Assembly: GCF_001015055.1 (NCBI RefSeq)
Contig: NZ_BBWZ01000022.1
Span: forward strand, 1-64,000
From: Aneurinibacillus tyrosinisolvens
Lineage (GTDB): Bacteria > Bacillota > Bacilli > Aneurinibacillales > Aneurinibacillaceae
Direction: 5' to 3'
DNA length: 64,000 nucleotides
The position numbers and the translations under genes are program-made. Of this stretch, positions 24,087-31,133 are shown piece by piece. The notes under the pieces are model-generated. The model ran no database searches. It saw nothing but the letters and a program-made list of their open reading frames with translations, and was not told the DNA's origin. The first letter of the stretch is position 1; every line of letters starts with the position of its first letter.

Positions 24087-25175
24087 TTATTGAGAACGCT
24101 GGGCCAACCAATCACCGACAGTTGGATATGTCTTGCTGATGGCCTGGCGTCCGAAACAAACGGATACATGGCCGGTCGGCATGAGAGCAAATGTCTTATC
24201 TTCGCTGGAGATAGCAGGCATTAACGCTTCTACTTGATGAGGAATCGCGATATGATCCCGCTCGGCAGCGATATTGAGTACATTTGCTTTGATCTTGCTT
24301 AGATCAACATTACGTCCCCGTACAACGAGCTCACCTTTTAACAACTTGTTGTGCTGATAGAATTCACGGATCCACTGGCGGAATGCTTCGCCAGGAAAAG
24401 GAATTCCATCATTAACCCACTTCTGCATCAACTGCCAGCCGTTAACAAAGTTTTCGTTTTCCGCCCTGTCGACGAGGCTAACGTAAGGTCCGTAGAAGTT
24501 AACGATTGGCTTGAGCATTTTGTTGCCGAAATCAATCATCTCAGGTGGAATAACACCGAGCGTATCAACCATCTTGTCAAGATTGAAATATTTCTCGTCC
24601 AGCCAATTCGTAAACAATCCGGCATCGGAAAAATCAAACGGGCTGGTCATAAAGATAATATTACGAATCGGAAGCTGCGGGTGGAGAGCAGCGAAAATCG
24701 ATGTCATCGTTCCGCCCATGCAATAACCGAGAAGAGAGATTTCATCTGCGCCGGATTTCTTCAAAACCTTGCGTATAGCACGAGGGATATAATCCATAAT
24801 ATAATCGTCAAGTTTCATGTTGCGGTCTTCAAGCGCCGGTGTGCCCCAATCAAGCAGGTATACATCGAACCCTCGATTTACAAGATATTCAATCAGACTG
24901 TTACCGGGGGATAAGTCAAGGATGTAAGGTTTATTAATAAGCGCATATATCATTAGAAGCGGGATGCGTTGTGTTTTCGGCTGATCCGGTGCATAACGGT
25001 ACAGCTTCGTTTTGTTTTTTGTCCAGATCGTTTCCTTTGGCGTAAGGCCCACCTGTGGCTCGGCTTCTGTCGTTAGAATTTCAGTAGCCCGCTTAAAGCG
25101 GCGATAAGTGCGCTTTACCTCCTGGGGCATAGACTCCATTACGTCTTCCCAATCCTTTATAACTGGAGCTGACAT
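24087..25175 (-). CDS. phaC: Class IV PHA synthase catalytic subunit PhaC
   Basis: PhaC polymerises (R)-3-hydroxyacyl-CoA into polyhydroxyalkanoate granules; class IV enzymes work as a PhaC-PhaR pair. The 362-residue product starts MSAPVIKDWEDVMESMPQEV at 25175, with GGAGGGA upstream. It has the alpha/beta-hydrolase core, with the lipase-like box LLGYCMGGTMTSI (catalytic Cys about 152), Asp in ERDHIAIP (about 306) and His in PTGHVSVCFG (about 336). The length of about 360 and the adjacent phaR identify class IV rather than class I or II. It is the last gene of leftward phaR-phaB-phaC. Confidence 0.97.
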   Translation of the reverse strand: MSAPVIKDWEDVMESMPQEVKRTYRRFKRATEILTTEAEPQVGLTPKETIWTKNKTKLYRYAPDQPKTQRIPLLMIYALINKPYILDLSPGNSLIEYLVNRGFDVYLLDWGTPALEDRNMKLDDYIMDYIPRAIRKVLKKSGADEISLLGYCMGGTMTSIFAALHPQLPIRNIIFMTSPFDFSDAGLFTNWLDEKYFNLDKMVDTLGVIPPEMIDFGNKMLKPIVNFYGPYVSLVDRAENENFVNGWQLMQKWVNDGIPFPGEAFRQWIREFYQHNKLLKGELVVRGRNVDLSKIKANVLNIAAERDHIAIPHQVEALMPAISSEDKTFALMPTGHVSVCFGRQAISKTYPTVGDWLAQRSQ

Positions 25176-25250
25176 TATCTTCCCTCCAACTTTCATAATG
25201 AACTCTCTCTATAATATACCAAATAATCTCAATAAATGTAATAATTTTGA

Positions 25251-25994
25251 TTACATATACAAACCGCCGTTAATATTTAACTGCTGTCCTGTTATGTATT
25301 CACCGTCCTGGCAAAGGAAGAGAACGCCGCGTGCAATTTCTTCCGGAGCGCCAAACCGCCGTGCTGGGATTTTGGCTACGATTTGCTGGCGGATTTCATC
25401 AGGGATCGCCTGAACCATTTCCGTATCGATAAATCCTGGGCAGATCGCGTTTACGGTTGTGCCTGATTTAGCAAGCTCAAGCGCTAATGATTTTGTAAAG
25501 CCGATCATTCCAGCTTTCGCCGCCGCATAGTTTGCCTGGCCGAATCCACCCGCCTGGCCGATGATAGAGGAAATACTAATAATTCGTCCGGCATCTGATT
25601 GCTGGATATGGGCTAATGCTGCCGACGTTGTATTATATACGCTGTTTAAGTTCACCTGAATCACCTGGTTCCAGTCTTCTTCGCTGATTTTCCGGAACGT
25701 GCGATCCCGTGTAATTCCAGCATTGTTGACCAGAATATCAAGCTGGCCGTACCGGTTTATCGTTTCTTCTACAAGGACGCGGGCCTGTGCGGCATCGGAC
25801 ACATCAGCCTGGGAAGCAAAGGCTGTTCCGCCGGCTTCTTCGATTTCACTTACGACCTGATTCGCTGCGTCACTGTTACTATTATAATTAATGACCACCT
25901 TAATTCCATGTGCGGCCAGTGTTTTCGCAATAGCGGCGCCTATTCCCCTTGAACCTCCTGTTACAATTGCCACTCTATTATCTAGCTTTACCAT
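25251..25994 (-). CDS. phaB: Acetoacetyl-CoA reductase PhaB
   Basis: PhaB uses NADPH to reduce acetoacetyl-CoA to (R)-3-hydroxybutyryl-CoA, the monomer for PhaC. The 247-residue SDR shows AIVTGGSRGIGAAIAKTLA, NNAGITRDRTFRKISEEDWN, SISSIIGQAGGFGQANYAAA (Ser, Tyr, Lys) and NAICPGFIDTEMVQAIPDEI. The chemistry is close to FabG, but its place between phaR and phaC settles the role. A second FabG-like SDR at 15231 is a paralogue outside the cluster. Confidence 0.95.
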   Translation of the reverse strand: MVKLDNRVAIVTGGSRGIGAAIAKTLAAHGIKVVINYNSNSDAANQVVSEIEEAGGTAFASQADVSDAAQARVLVEETINRYGQLDILVNNAGITRDRTFRKISEEDWNQVIQVNLNSVYNTTSAALAHIQQSDAGRIISISSIIGQAGGFGQANYAAAKAGMIGFTKSLALELAKSGTTVNAICPGFIDTEMVQAIPDEIRQQIVAKIPARRFGAPEEIARGVLFLCQDGEYITGQQLNINGGLYM

Positions 25995-26075
25995 AATTCC
26001 AACACCCCTTAGTTGACATTAGATTTAAGAGAAACAATAAAACCCGGTACTATCTGGATGAATTAAAACTTTCAT

Positions 26076-26564
26076 CTATGATTTGCTTTCTTTCGCCCGT
26101 GCTTGCTTTTCATTGGAAGCGGCCACTTCTCTCTCGGATGATTGCTTCGCTTCCGCCTGATCTTTTACTAGTGTTAAAATTTGTTCAAGTTTCTTGTCAA
26201 GATTTCGAATGTCTGTTTTCAAGCGGTTGACTTCACGGCTTGCTTCAAGCGTCTTCATCTGCTGGGAAAGACTTTCTTCAACAATTTCTTCAAGATCATC
26301 TACCTTAGCTTCCAGGTTGACCATAAGGGAGGCCAGATTGGAAATATCGGCACGAGAAGGCATGTTTGCCTGATGAAGGTATTTTTCGGTGGACTGCTTA
26401 ATCATGTTCTCATACTGCAAATACATGTTAAGGAACTGCCCCATCCACTCTGAGAAATCCTCCTTGTGCATTGTTTCATCAACTACTTTACTCCACTGTG
26501 ATTCACTCTTGTCGTACAGGTCTTTCCATAAGGAAAATGGATCAAATGGTGTTTGCTGGCTCAC
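26076..26564 (-). CDS. phaR: PHA synthase subunit PhaR (class IV)
   Basis: PhaR is the non-catalytic partner required for class IV synthase activity. The 162-residue product starts SQQTPFDPFSLWKDLYDKSE after a GTG at 26564, with GGAAGGAGAGGG upstream; this gives the same N-terminal pattern as Bacillus PhaR (F-D-P-F-x-x-W-K-D-x-Y-D-K). It continues QWSKVVDETMHKEDFSEWMG, YLHQANMPSRADISNLASL and a long coiled coil with a charged low-complexity tail. It is first in the leftward operon, divergent from phaQ. Confidence 0.95.
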   Translation of the reverse strand: MSQQTPFDPFSLWKDLYDKSESQWSKVVDETMHKEDFSEWMGQFLNMYLQYENMIKQSTEKYLHQANMPSRADISNLASLMVNLEAKVDDLEEIVEESLSQQMKTLEASREVNRLKTDIRNLDKKLEQILTLVKDQAEAKQSSEREVAASNEKQARAKESKS

Positions 26565-26582
26565 TATTCCCTCTCCTTCCAA

Positions 26583-26847
26583 GAATTTCCCACCCTATCA
26601 ACATTATGAAGATAAGGGGGAAATATGTCTAAAAATCTTTCATATAGAATTATATTGAACCTCTCTGGCAAACTCAAATAAAACAATTCGGCAAATTACG
26701 ATAAATTTTTCAACATTTCACCATTCCGTTAAAAAACTTTAACAATTTATTAATATTAAAAATACATACTTTACAATTGTTCGGATTTAAAAATTTATAC
26801 TATAAATAGCGGGCGGAAAGATTGTGTAAAAATGAGGGAGGAAATGT
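26583..26847. other. AT-rich control region between divergent phaR and phaQ
   Basis: About 265 nt before the phaQ promoter, very AT-rich, without a gene. It must hold the leftward phaR promoter; no single -35/-10 pair stands out. Confidence 0.4.
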
Positions 26848-26880
26848 TTGACAAAGAACAACGATAGGTGTAAATTACAC
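26848..26880 (+). promoter_or_regulatory. phaQ promoter with overlapping palindromic operator
   Basis: TTGACA (26848-26853), a 17-nt spacer and TAAATT (26871-26876) form a good sigma-A promoter. GTGTAA-A-TTACAC (26868-26880) is a perfect inverted repeat lying across the -10. PhaQ is a PadR-type repressor and autoregulates in B. megaterium, so this is the natural operator candidate. Confidence 0.65.
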
Positions 26881-26914
26881 ATAAGAGATATTTACAGATT
26901 TGTAGGTGATACAC

Positions 26915-27340
26915 ATGTCAGCGAGTGAAGATAAGACAGGAAAAGAAGAACAACAGAAAGAAGAGAAAGCGATTGGCGGGGCACCAAAGAATCTTATGGT
27001 TCCTTTTTTGCTCCTGAGTTTGCGGGGATGGAATATTCACGGGTATGAGCTTATTCAGCAGCTTGTTAAATTCGGTTTTCCTTCGATTGATCAGGGAAAT
27101 GTTTATCGTACGCTGCGCCAGTTAGAGAAGGAAAATATGGTGAAGTCTGAGTGGGACACCTCCTCAGGAGGGCCGGCGAAACGTATTTATTCCCTCACAG
27201 ATACCGGAGAGCAGTACCTGCAGTCCTGGGCGAATTCTCTGGAGCAATATCAATCGATGCTGGACCGGTTCTTTACGATGTACACTGGATTTTTTATGCC
27301 TTCACAAGCCGGGCCAACGCCGAAGAAGGAAGATAGCTAG
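26915..27340 (+). CDS. phaQ: PHA-responsive PadR-family regulator PhaQ
   Basis: The 141-residue product is a PadR winged-helix protein. After a charged leader come LMVPFLLLSLRGWNIHGYEL, IQQLVKFGFPSIDQGNVYRT (recognition region), LRQLEKENMVKSEW and AKRIYSLTDTGEQYLQSW, then a C-terminal helix for dimerisation. B. megaterium PhaQ represses its own operon and is released by PHA. The start at 26915 has TAGGTG 6 nt upstream; a GTG at 26906 is an alternative. It is followed by phaP, with an operator candidate at 26868-26880. Confidence 0.93.
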   Translation: MSASEDKTGKEEQQKEEKAIGGAPKNLMVPFLLLSLRGWNIHGYELIQQLVKFGFPSIDQGNVYRTLRQLEKENMVKSEWDTSSGGPAKRIYSLTDTGEQYLQSWANSLEQYQSMLDRFFTMYTGFFMPSQAGPTPKKEDS

Positions 27341-27412
27341 CCCCATAGGGATACTGCAGCCTGCTGCAATCACCATATAACTACGTTTTTTATTAATAAG
27401 GAGGGTATAACA

Positions 27413-27979
27413 ATGGCAATTAAGAAAGAAGCAACTGTAGGGCAGGTAGCTGAACAGAATAGCTCCAATTCCAACGTTGTAGATTCGATGTGGGATGGAT
27501 GGATGAGTGGCGTGAAGACAGTATATGCGTACCAGCGGGAGATGGAAAACCTGGCGCTGGAAACGATTGAACGCCAGAAGGAAATCTGGACGAAAACGAC
27601 TGAGAACATGAATAAAATGGAACAAGAAATGAAGAAGTTTATGGAGGACGTTAAGGTCAACTACCATAACAATGTGAGAAACGCAGGAGGAGAGCAGGCC
27701 GGCAAGACGTTCGAAGAGTGGACGGAGCGCCTTGACGAGATCTCTAACCGTATCCAGCAGCTTACATGGACACCTGGAAAAGCGAGCTTAAATGTAATAA
27801 ACAAGTCCCAGGAGCAGATGGAAACTTCGTTTAAGAATGTAATCGAGCAGCAGCAAAGAACGCGCGAAGAGGTACAAGCGCTTATCGAAAACTTGCTTGG
27901 CCAGGTAAAGTCAACGCAAAAGGGGCTTTTGGAATCCTTTGAAGCAAACAAAAACAACACGATAAATTTGTTCAAGTAA
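27413..27979 (+). CDS. phaP: Phasin PhaP
   Basis: Phasins coat PHA granules and set their size and number. The 188-residue product begins MAIKKEATVGQVAEQNSSNS after AAGGAGG. It is almost wholly amphipathic helix: SMWDGWMSGVKTVYAYQREM, ENLALETIERQKEIWTKTTE, a Met/Lys-rich coiled part, and a C-terminal helix to NTINLFK. It has no Cys and no signal peptide. The pattern and the position after phaQ match Bacillus PhaP. A strong terminator follows at once. Confidence 0.93.
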   Translation: MAIKKEATVGQVAEQNSSNSNVVDSMWDGWMSGVKTVYAYQREMENLALETIERQKEIWTKTTENMNKMEQEMKKFMEDVKVNYHNNVRNAGGEQAGKTFEEWTERLDEISNRIQQLTWTPGKASLNVINKSQEQMETSFKNVIEQQQRTREEVQALIENLLGQVKSTQKGLLESFEANKNNTINLFK

Positions 27980-27989
27980 GTAAAGCCGG

Positions 27990-28017
27990 CCCCCTGTTTG
28001 ACAGGGGGATTTTTTTC
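27990..28017 (+). terminator. Intrinsic terminator after phaP
   Basis: CCCCCTGT (27990-27997), loop TTG, ACAGGGGG (28001-28008), then ATTTTTTT. It separates phaP from phaJ, so phaJ depends on read-through or its own promoter. Confidence 0.9.
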
Positions 28018-28025
28018 CGGTATAT

Positions 28026-28032
28026 TGTCGAA
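28026..28032 (+). promoter_or_regulatory. Spo0A-box heptamer upstream of phaJ
   Basis: Exact TGTCGAA, about 50 nt before the phaJ start and directly after the phaP terminator. Chance occurrence of a 7-mer is possible. Confidence 0.3.
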
Positions 28033-28078
28033 TATTGTAGGAAAAAGCAGAAAGAAAAGTTGTAAAGAGGAGAGTACT

Positions 28079-28522
28079 ATGAATATACATGAACAGGCAA
28101 AACACGTAATAGAGAAAGCGTACGATGAATTACATATTGGAGACAAAGCGCAAATTGTTAAAACGATTACCGACGAGGATATCGTTACATTTGCCAAGCT
28201 TACTGGAGATGTTAATCCGATTCACCTGGATGACGAGTTTGCGCAGAAAACATTTTTCAAAGGCAGGATTGCGCATGGAATGCTGACAGCAAGCTTTATC
28301 TCGACCATTCTTGGCACGCAGCTTCCGGGGACCAATACGATTTACCTTTCGCAAAACTTAAAATTCAAGGCTCCCGTTAAGATTGGGGATACGGTCACAG
28401 TCGTAGCCGAAGTGGTTGGAAAGAGGGATGATAAAAAAATCATCACATTACAGACGAATGTTTTTAATCAGCACCAAAAAATGGTAGTAGAAGGAGAAGC
28501 GATGGTAATGAAAATGGAGTAG
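28079..28522 (+). CDS. phaJ: (R)-specific enoyl-CoA hydratase PhaJ
   Basis: PhaJ hydrates trans-2-enoyl-CoA from beta-oxidation to (R)-3-hydroxyacyl-CoA, feeding fatty-acid carbon into PHA. The 147-residue product is a single MaoC hot-dog domain with the hydratase-2 motif FAKLTGDVNPIHLDDEFAQ (catalytic Asp about 44, His about 49) and GRIAHGMLTASFISTILG. The start at 28079 has AGAGGAGAG upstream. It lies after the phaP terminator; a hairpin overlaps its stop codon. Confidence 0.93.
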   Translation: MNIHEQAKHVIEKAYDELHIGDKAQIVKTITDEDIVTFAKLTGDVNPIHLDDEFAQKTFFKGRIAHGMLTASFISTILGTQLPGTNTIYLSQNLKFKAPVKIGDTVTVVAEVVGKRDDKKIITLQTNVFNQHQKMVVEGEAMVMKME

Positions 28523-28541
28523 CGGGGAGCTACTCCATTTT
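28511..28541. terminator. Bidirectional terminator overlapping the phaJ stop
   Basis: AAAATGGAGTAGC (28511-28523) and GCTACTCCATTTT (28529-28541), a 13-bp perfect stem. The left arm encodes the last phaJ codons and stop; the right side abuts the end of the leftward gene at 28544. Confidence 0.85.
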
Positions 28542-28543
28542 CA

Positions 28544-29083
28544 TTACATTGTACGGTTGTTTGAAGCTCCTCCGGACGTTACTTCTTTGCCAGCCTCCAT
28601 AAGCTTACCTCCCGCATTCTGCACTTCCGTTTTCGCTTCCTGCATAATTCCCAGCGCTTCACTTGATGTGTCTTTTAATTCATTGACCTTCGATTTTGCA
28701 TTTTTCATGTTATCTGCCGCTTCCGCCATAATTTGGGAAACGTGTGTAGATGTTTCTTCCACCTGATCGACAAATGAATTCGGGTCGGAAACAGCTGAAG
28801 ACACAAGGCTTACCGTCTTATCCTTTACTTTTACTGTTCCCTTCCATACATCCTCTCTCGTTGCTCTATCTGCAATGAGGACGGCAGTCGCCCCGAGCAG
28901 TCCGCCGGCCACACTTCCCCAGAGCAATTTGCTAATTGATTTTTTACTTCTCATTCGTTCGGCATTATCCCAATTTGTGTTGCTGGCATCCTGCACTGTG
29001 GATGTACTATACGTAGAATCGCCAGACCAGTCATAGCTATTTGCTTTCATTTCATTCATATTGTTATTCGTATTGTTTTCCAT
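28544..29083 (-). CDS. YtxH-like stress protein with one membrane helix
   Basis: The product is 179 residues. The first 45 are Asn/Ser/Thr-rich and polar. Then ISKLLWGSVAGGLLGATAVL forms one glycine-rich membrane helix (the YtxH/gas-vesicle-like pattern W-G-S-x-x-G-G-x-x-G). The rest is a long Ala/Lys/Glu amphipathic helix resembling LEA-like proteins (MAEAADNMKNAKSKVNELKD). Such proteins are usually general-stress or spore associated. The start at 29083 has GGAGGAG upstream. A TGTCGAA heptamer lies about 50 nt upstream. Confidence 0.65.
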   Translation of the reverse strand: MENNTNNNMNEMKANSYDWSGDSTYSTSTVQDASNTNWDNAERMRSKKSISKLLWGSVAGGLLGATAVLIADRATREDVWKGTVKVKDKTVSLVSSAVSDPNSFVDQVEETSTHVSQIMAEAADNMKNAKSKVNELKDTSSEALGIMQEAKTEVQNAGGKLMEAGKEVTSGGASNNRTM

Positions 29084-29131
29084 ATTTACTCCTCCAATCT
29101 ATGTCGTTACTTATGAAATACCACAATTCGC

Positions 29132-29138
29132 TGTCGAA
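29132..29138 (+). promoter_or_regulatory. Spo0A-box heptamer upstream of the YtxH-like gene
   Basis: TGTCGAA in GCTGTCGAAAAAACGACA; the flank GTCG-AAAAAA-CGAC is itself an inverted repeat. It is 50 nt from the start of the leftward gene ending at 28544. Confidence 0.3.
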
Positions 29139-29311
29139 AAAACGACAAAGATTCCGAAAGGGGAACAACTTCAAGCGGCGAAGCTACTAAGTATGGGTGA
29201 ATGGATCTAGGAAGAGGGATGGGCCATATAGATGAACTTCGCGCTCTGGCAGATGCCATCGTGAAGCAGGGAGAGAGGTTCTCTCTTTAAAAAGTAAGAT
29301 AGGAGGAGACG

Positions 29312-29458
29312 ATGATGAAAGAATATGTCGGAACGTGCAGCTCCTGCGGGGCAGATATTTATTGCCATGACGGTTTTATCGGCGGTGTTGTTGTTAAGCC
29401 CGGTACACTCGTTTGCTTTCCATGCATGGAAGAAGCAGAAAAGGAAAAGCCTCAGTAG
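29312..29458 (+). CDS. Small zinc-ribbon-like protein
   Basis: The product is 48 residues: MMKEYVGTCSSCGADIYCHD, GFIGGVVVKPGTLVCFPCME, EAEKEKPQ. Two C-x2-C pairs and a further Cys/His suggest a zinc knuckle. AGGAGGAG gives a strong start (ATG 29312 or 29315). A 17-bp perfect terminator begins inside the 3' end of the gene. I do not recognise a named family. Confidence 0.7.
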   Translation: MMKEYVGTCSSCGADIYCHDGFIGGVVVKPGTLVCFPCMEEAEKEKPQ

Positions 29459-29483
29459 AGAGCTTTTCCTTTTCTGCTATTTT
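29434..29483 (+). terminator. Long perfect terminator stem
   Basis: AGCAGAAAAGGAAAAGC (29434-29450) and GCTTTTCCTTTTCTGCT (29462-29478), 17 bp without mismatch. The left arm encodes part of the small zinc protein's C-terminus. Confidence 0.85.
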
Positions 29484-29563
29484 GCTTCTTTGAATTCAGC
29501 GATAATTTTTGTTATTTCGTAGACACTGGGGTAGACCCACTCTTTCCAATCCTGCTCATTCAA
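29477..29563 (-). CDS. Possible 28-residue peptide gene
   Basis: Leftward TTG at 29563 with AAAGGAG 8 nt upstream begins NEQDWKEWVYPSVYEITKII then AEFKEAK and TAG at 29477-29479. It is an amphipathic, Trp- and Glu-rich short peptide. It is convergent with the zinc-ribbon gene and shares its terminator. Unrecognised, and small enough to be fortuitous. Confidence 0.4.
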   Translation of the reverse strand: MNEQDWKEWVYPSVYEITKIIAEFKEAK

Positions 29564-29758
29564 TTGGCATTCTCCTTTCTTGCAGTCTTTACTATGCCGA
29601 CGTATACTCAATGAGTAAATACAGAGAAGTTTTTACTAAAGATTATTTTCAGATAGGTGTAAAATTCACCTATGCTTTATTATTTTACCCAAAATTCTGT
29701 TTTTTATTCCTCGTTTTATACTGTGCGGGAGGAAGACTTGCCTGCGGGGAGGGACTGA

Positions 29759-29965
29759 ATGGATAAGAGGAAACTGGCCGAAGAGATTGCGGAAGTTGGC
29801 CGCAGAATATACCGGAGCGGGTTTGTGGCAGCAAATGACGGAAATATAAGTGCCCGGATAAACGATGCCCATGTTATAATTACGCCAAGCGGTGTAAGCG
29901 AATTATCCATTCCCGTTCCTTTATGGATTAAAAGGAGCGCATCCGGGGAGAAACATTATAAGTAG
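29759..29965 (+). pseudogene. Class II aldolase N-terminal remnant
   Basis: The start MDKRKLAEEIAEVGRRIYRS, GFVAANDGNISARINDAHVI and ITPSGVSE is the N-terminus of the class II aldolase/adducin family (fuculose-phosphate aldolase, MtnB-like), including the G-N-I-S phosphate loop. After about 48 residues similarity ends abruptly and an unrelated 20-codon tail follows. The zinc His cluster and about 160 residues are missing. It is directly upstream of mtnA, so the lost enzyme probably acted in methylthioribose salvage. Confidence 0.78.
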
Positions 29966-29985
29966 AAGAAACAGGGGGAAAAACC

Positions 29986-31047
29986 GTGACACAAAAATAT
30001 GAGCCTCTACAGTCAGTAAGCTGGCAAAACGATAAACTTATCCTGCTTGACCAAACCAAGCTGCCAGAAGCGACGGACTATCTAACGCTCGAAACCGTAC
30101 AGGATGTGTGGACTGCTATTGAACGCCTTCAGGTACGAGGTGCACCTGCAATCGGCATTACAGCTGCATACGGCCTATATGTAGCCATTCAAAATAGTGC
30201 TGCCGAAACGCCTGAGGCATTCATGGATGAGATAAAAGAGCAGGCAGCATACCTTGCGACCTCCCGTCCAACCGCGGTAAACCTTTTCTGGGCGCTTAAC
30301 CGTATGATGGAAGCGGCAAGAAAAGCGGTGGAAGAAGGCAAATCCGTCGTGGAAACAAAGCAGGCAGTCTTGCTGGAAGCGAAGAAAATACAGCAGGAGG
30401 ACGAAGAAGTATGCCGGGCGATTGGTGAGCACGCGTTAACGCTGTTCCATGATGGAATTGGTGTGCTTACGCATTGCAATGCAGGCGGCCTGGCGACGGC
30501 GAAATATGGAACGGCGACTTCCCCTATGTATTTAGCACACGAAAAAGGCTGGAACATCAAGGTGTTTGCTGACGAAACGCGTCCGGTGCTGCAGGGAGCC
30601 AGACTTACCGCATATGAACTTCAACAGGCAGGAATTGATGTGACGCTTATTTGCGACAATATGGCAGCGAAAGTCATGTCCAACGGCTGGGTGCAAGCCG
30701 TTATTGTTGGTACGGACCGCGTTGCAGCAAACGGTGATGTAGCGAATAAAATCGGGACATACGGCCTTGCTGTCCTTGCACGCGCCCATAATATTCCGTT
30801 TTATGTAGCTGCTCCGCTCTCTTCCATTGATCTTGAAACACCTACAGGAGAGCAAATTCCAATTGAGGAGAGAGAAGCGAAAGAAATTACGCACGGCCTT
30901 GGCCGCCAGGTTGCTCCTGCGAACATTAACGTGTACAATCCCGCTTTTGATGTGACGCCAAACGAATATGTAACCGCGATCATTACAGAGAAGGGAATTG
31001 TGCGTGCCTCTTATGAAGAAGGGCTGCGGCAGCTCTTCAATAAGTAG
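29986..31047 (+). CDS. mtnA: S-methyl-5-thioribose-1-phosphate isomerase
   Basis: MtnA converts methylthioribose 1-phosphate to methylthioribulose 1-phosphate in methionine salvage. The 353-residue product has [37 protein letters not shown] (catalytic Cys), [20 protein letters not shown] and [20 protein letters not shown] (catalytic Asp). The start is GTG at 29986 with AGGGGGAA upstream. The upstream aldolase gene is a remnant. A terminator at 31090 overlaps the convergent gene. Confidence 0.95.
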   Translation: MTQKYEPLQSVSWQNDKLILLDQTKLPEATDYLTLETVQDVWTAIERLQVRGAPAIGITAAYGLYVAIQNSAAETPEAFMDEIKEQAAYLATSRPTAVNLFWALNRMMEAARKAVEEGKSVVETKQAVLLEAKKIQQEDEEVCRAIGEHALTLFHDGIGVLTHCNAGGLATAKYGTATSPMYLAHEKGWNIKVFADETRPVLQGARLTAYELQQAGIDVTLICDNMAAKVMSNGWVQAVIVGTDRVAANGDVANKIGTYGLAVLARAHNIPFYVAAPLSSIDLETPTGEQIPIEEREAKEITHGLGRQVAPANINVYNPAFDVTPNEYVTAIITEKGIVRASYEEGLRQLFNK

Positions 31048-31089
31048 GAAAAAAGGGAGTTCATTCCTATTATGCTCTACTAAAAAAGG

Positions 31090-31133
31090 AACCCCTCCGG
31101 GCCCGTGAACTACAGGGTCGGAGGGGTTTTTTG
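31090..31133. terminator. Terminator shared by mtnA and the convergent membrane gene
   Basis: AACCCCTCCG (31090-31099) and CGGAGGGGTT (31119-31128), followed by TTTTTT on the plus strand. The leftward gene's stop codon (31110-31112) is inside the loop. Confidence 0.8.

Noticed and set aside
29219-29290. 23-residue plus-strand frame MGHIDELRALADAIVKQG with a hairpin at its end
   Set aside because: No properly spaced ribosome binding site and too short; may be a gene remnant.
29564-29985. SAM riboswitch in front of mtnA
   Set aside because: No S-box features were found; the only structure is a small stem at 29653-29673.
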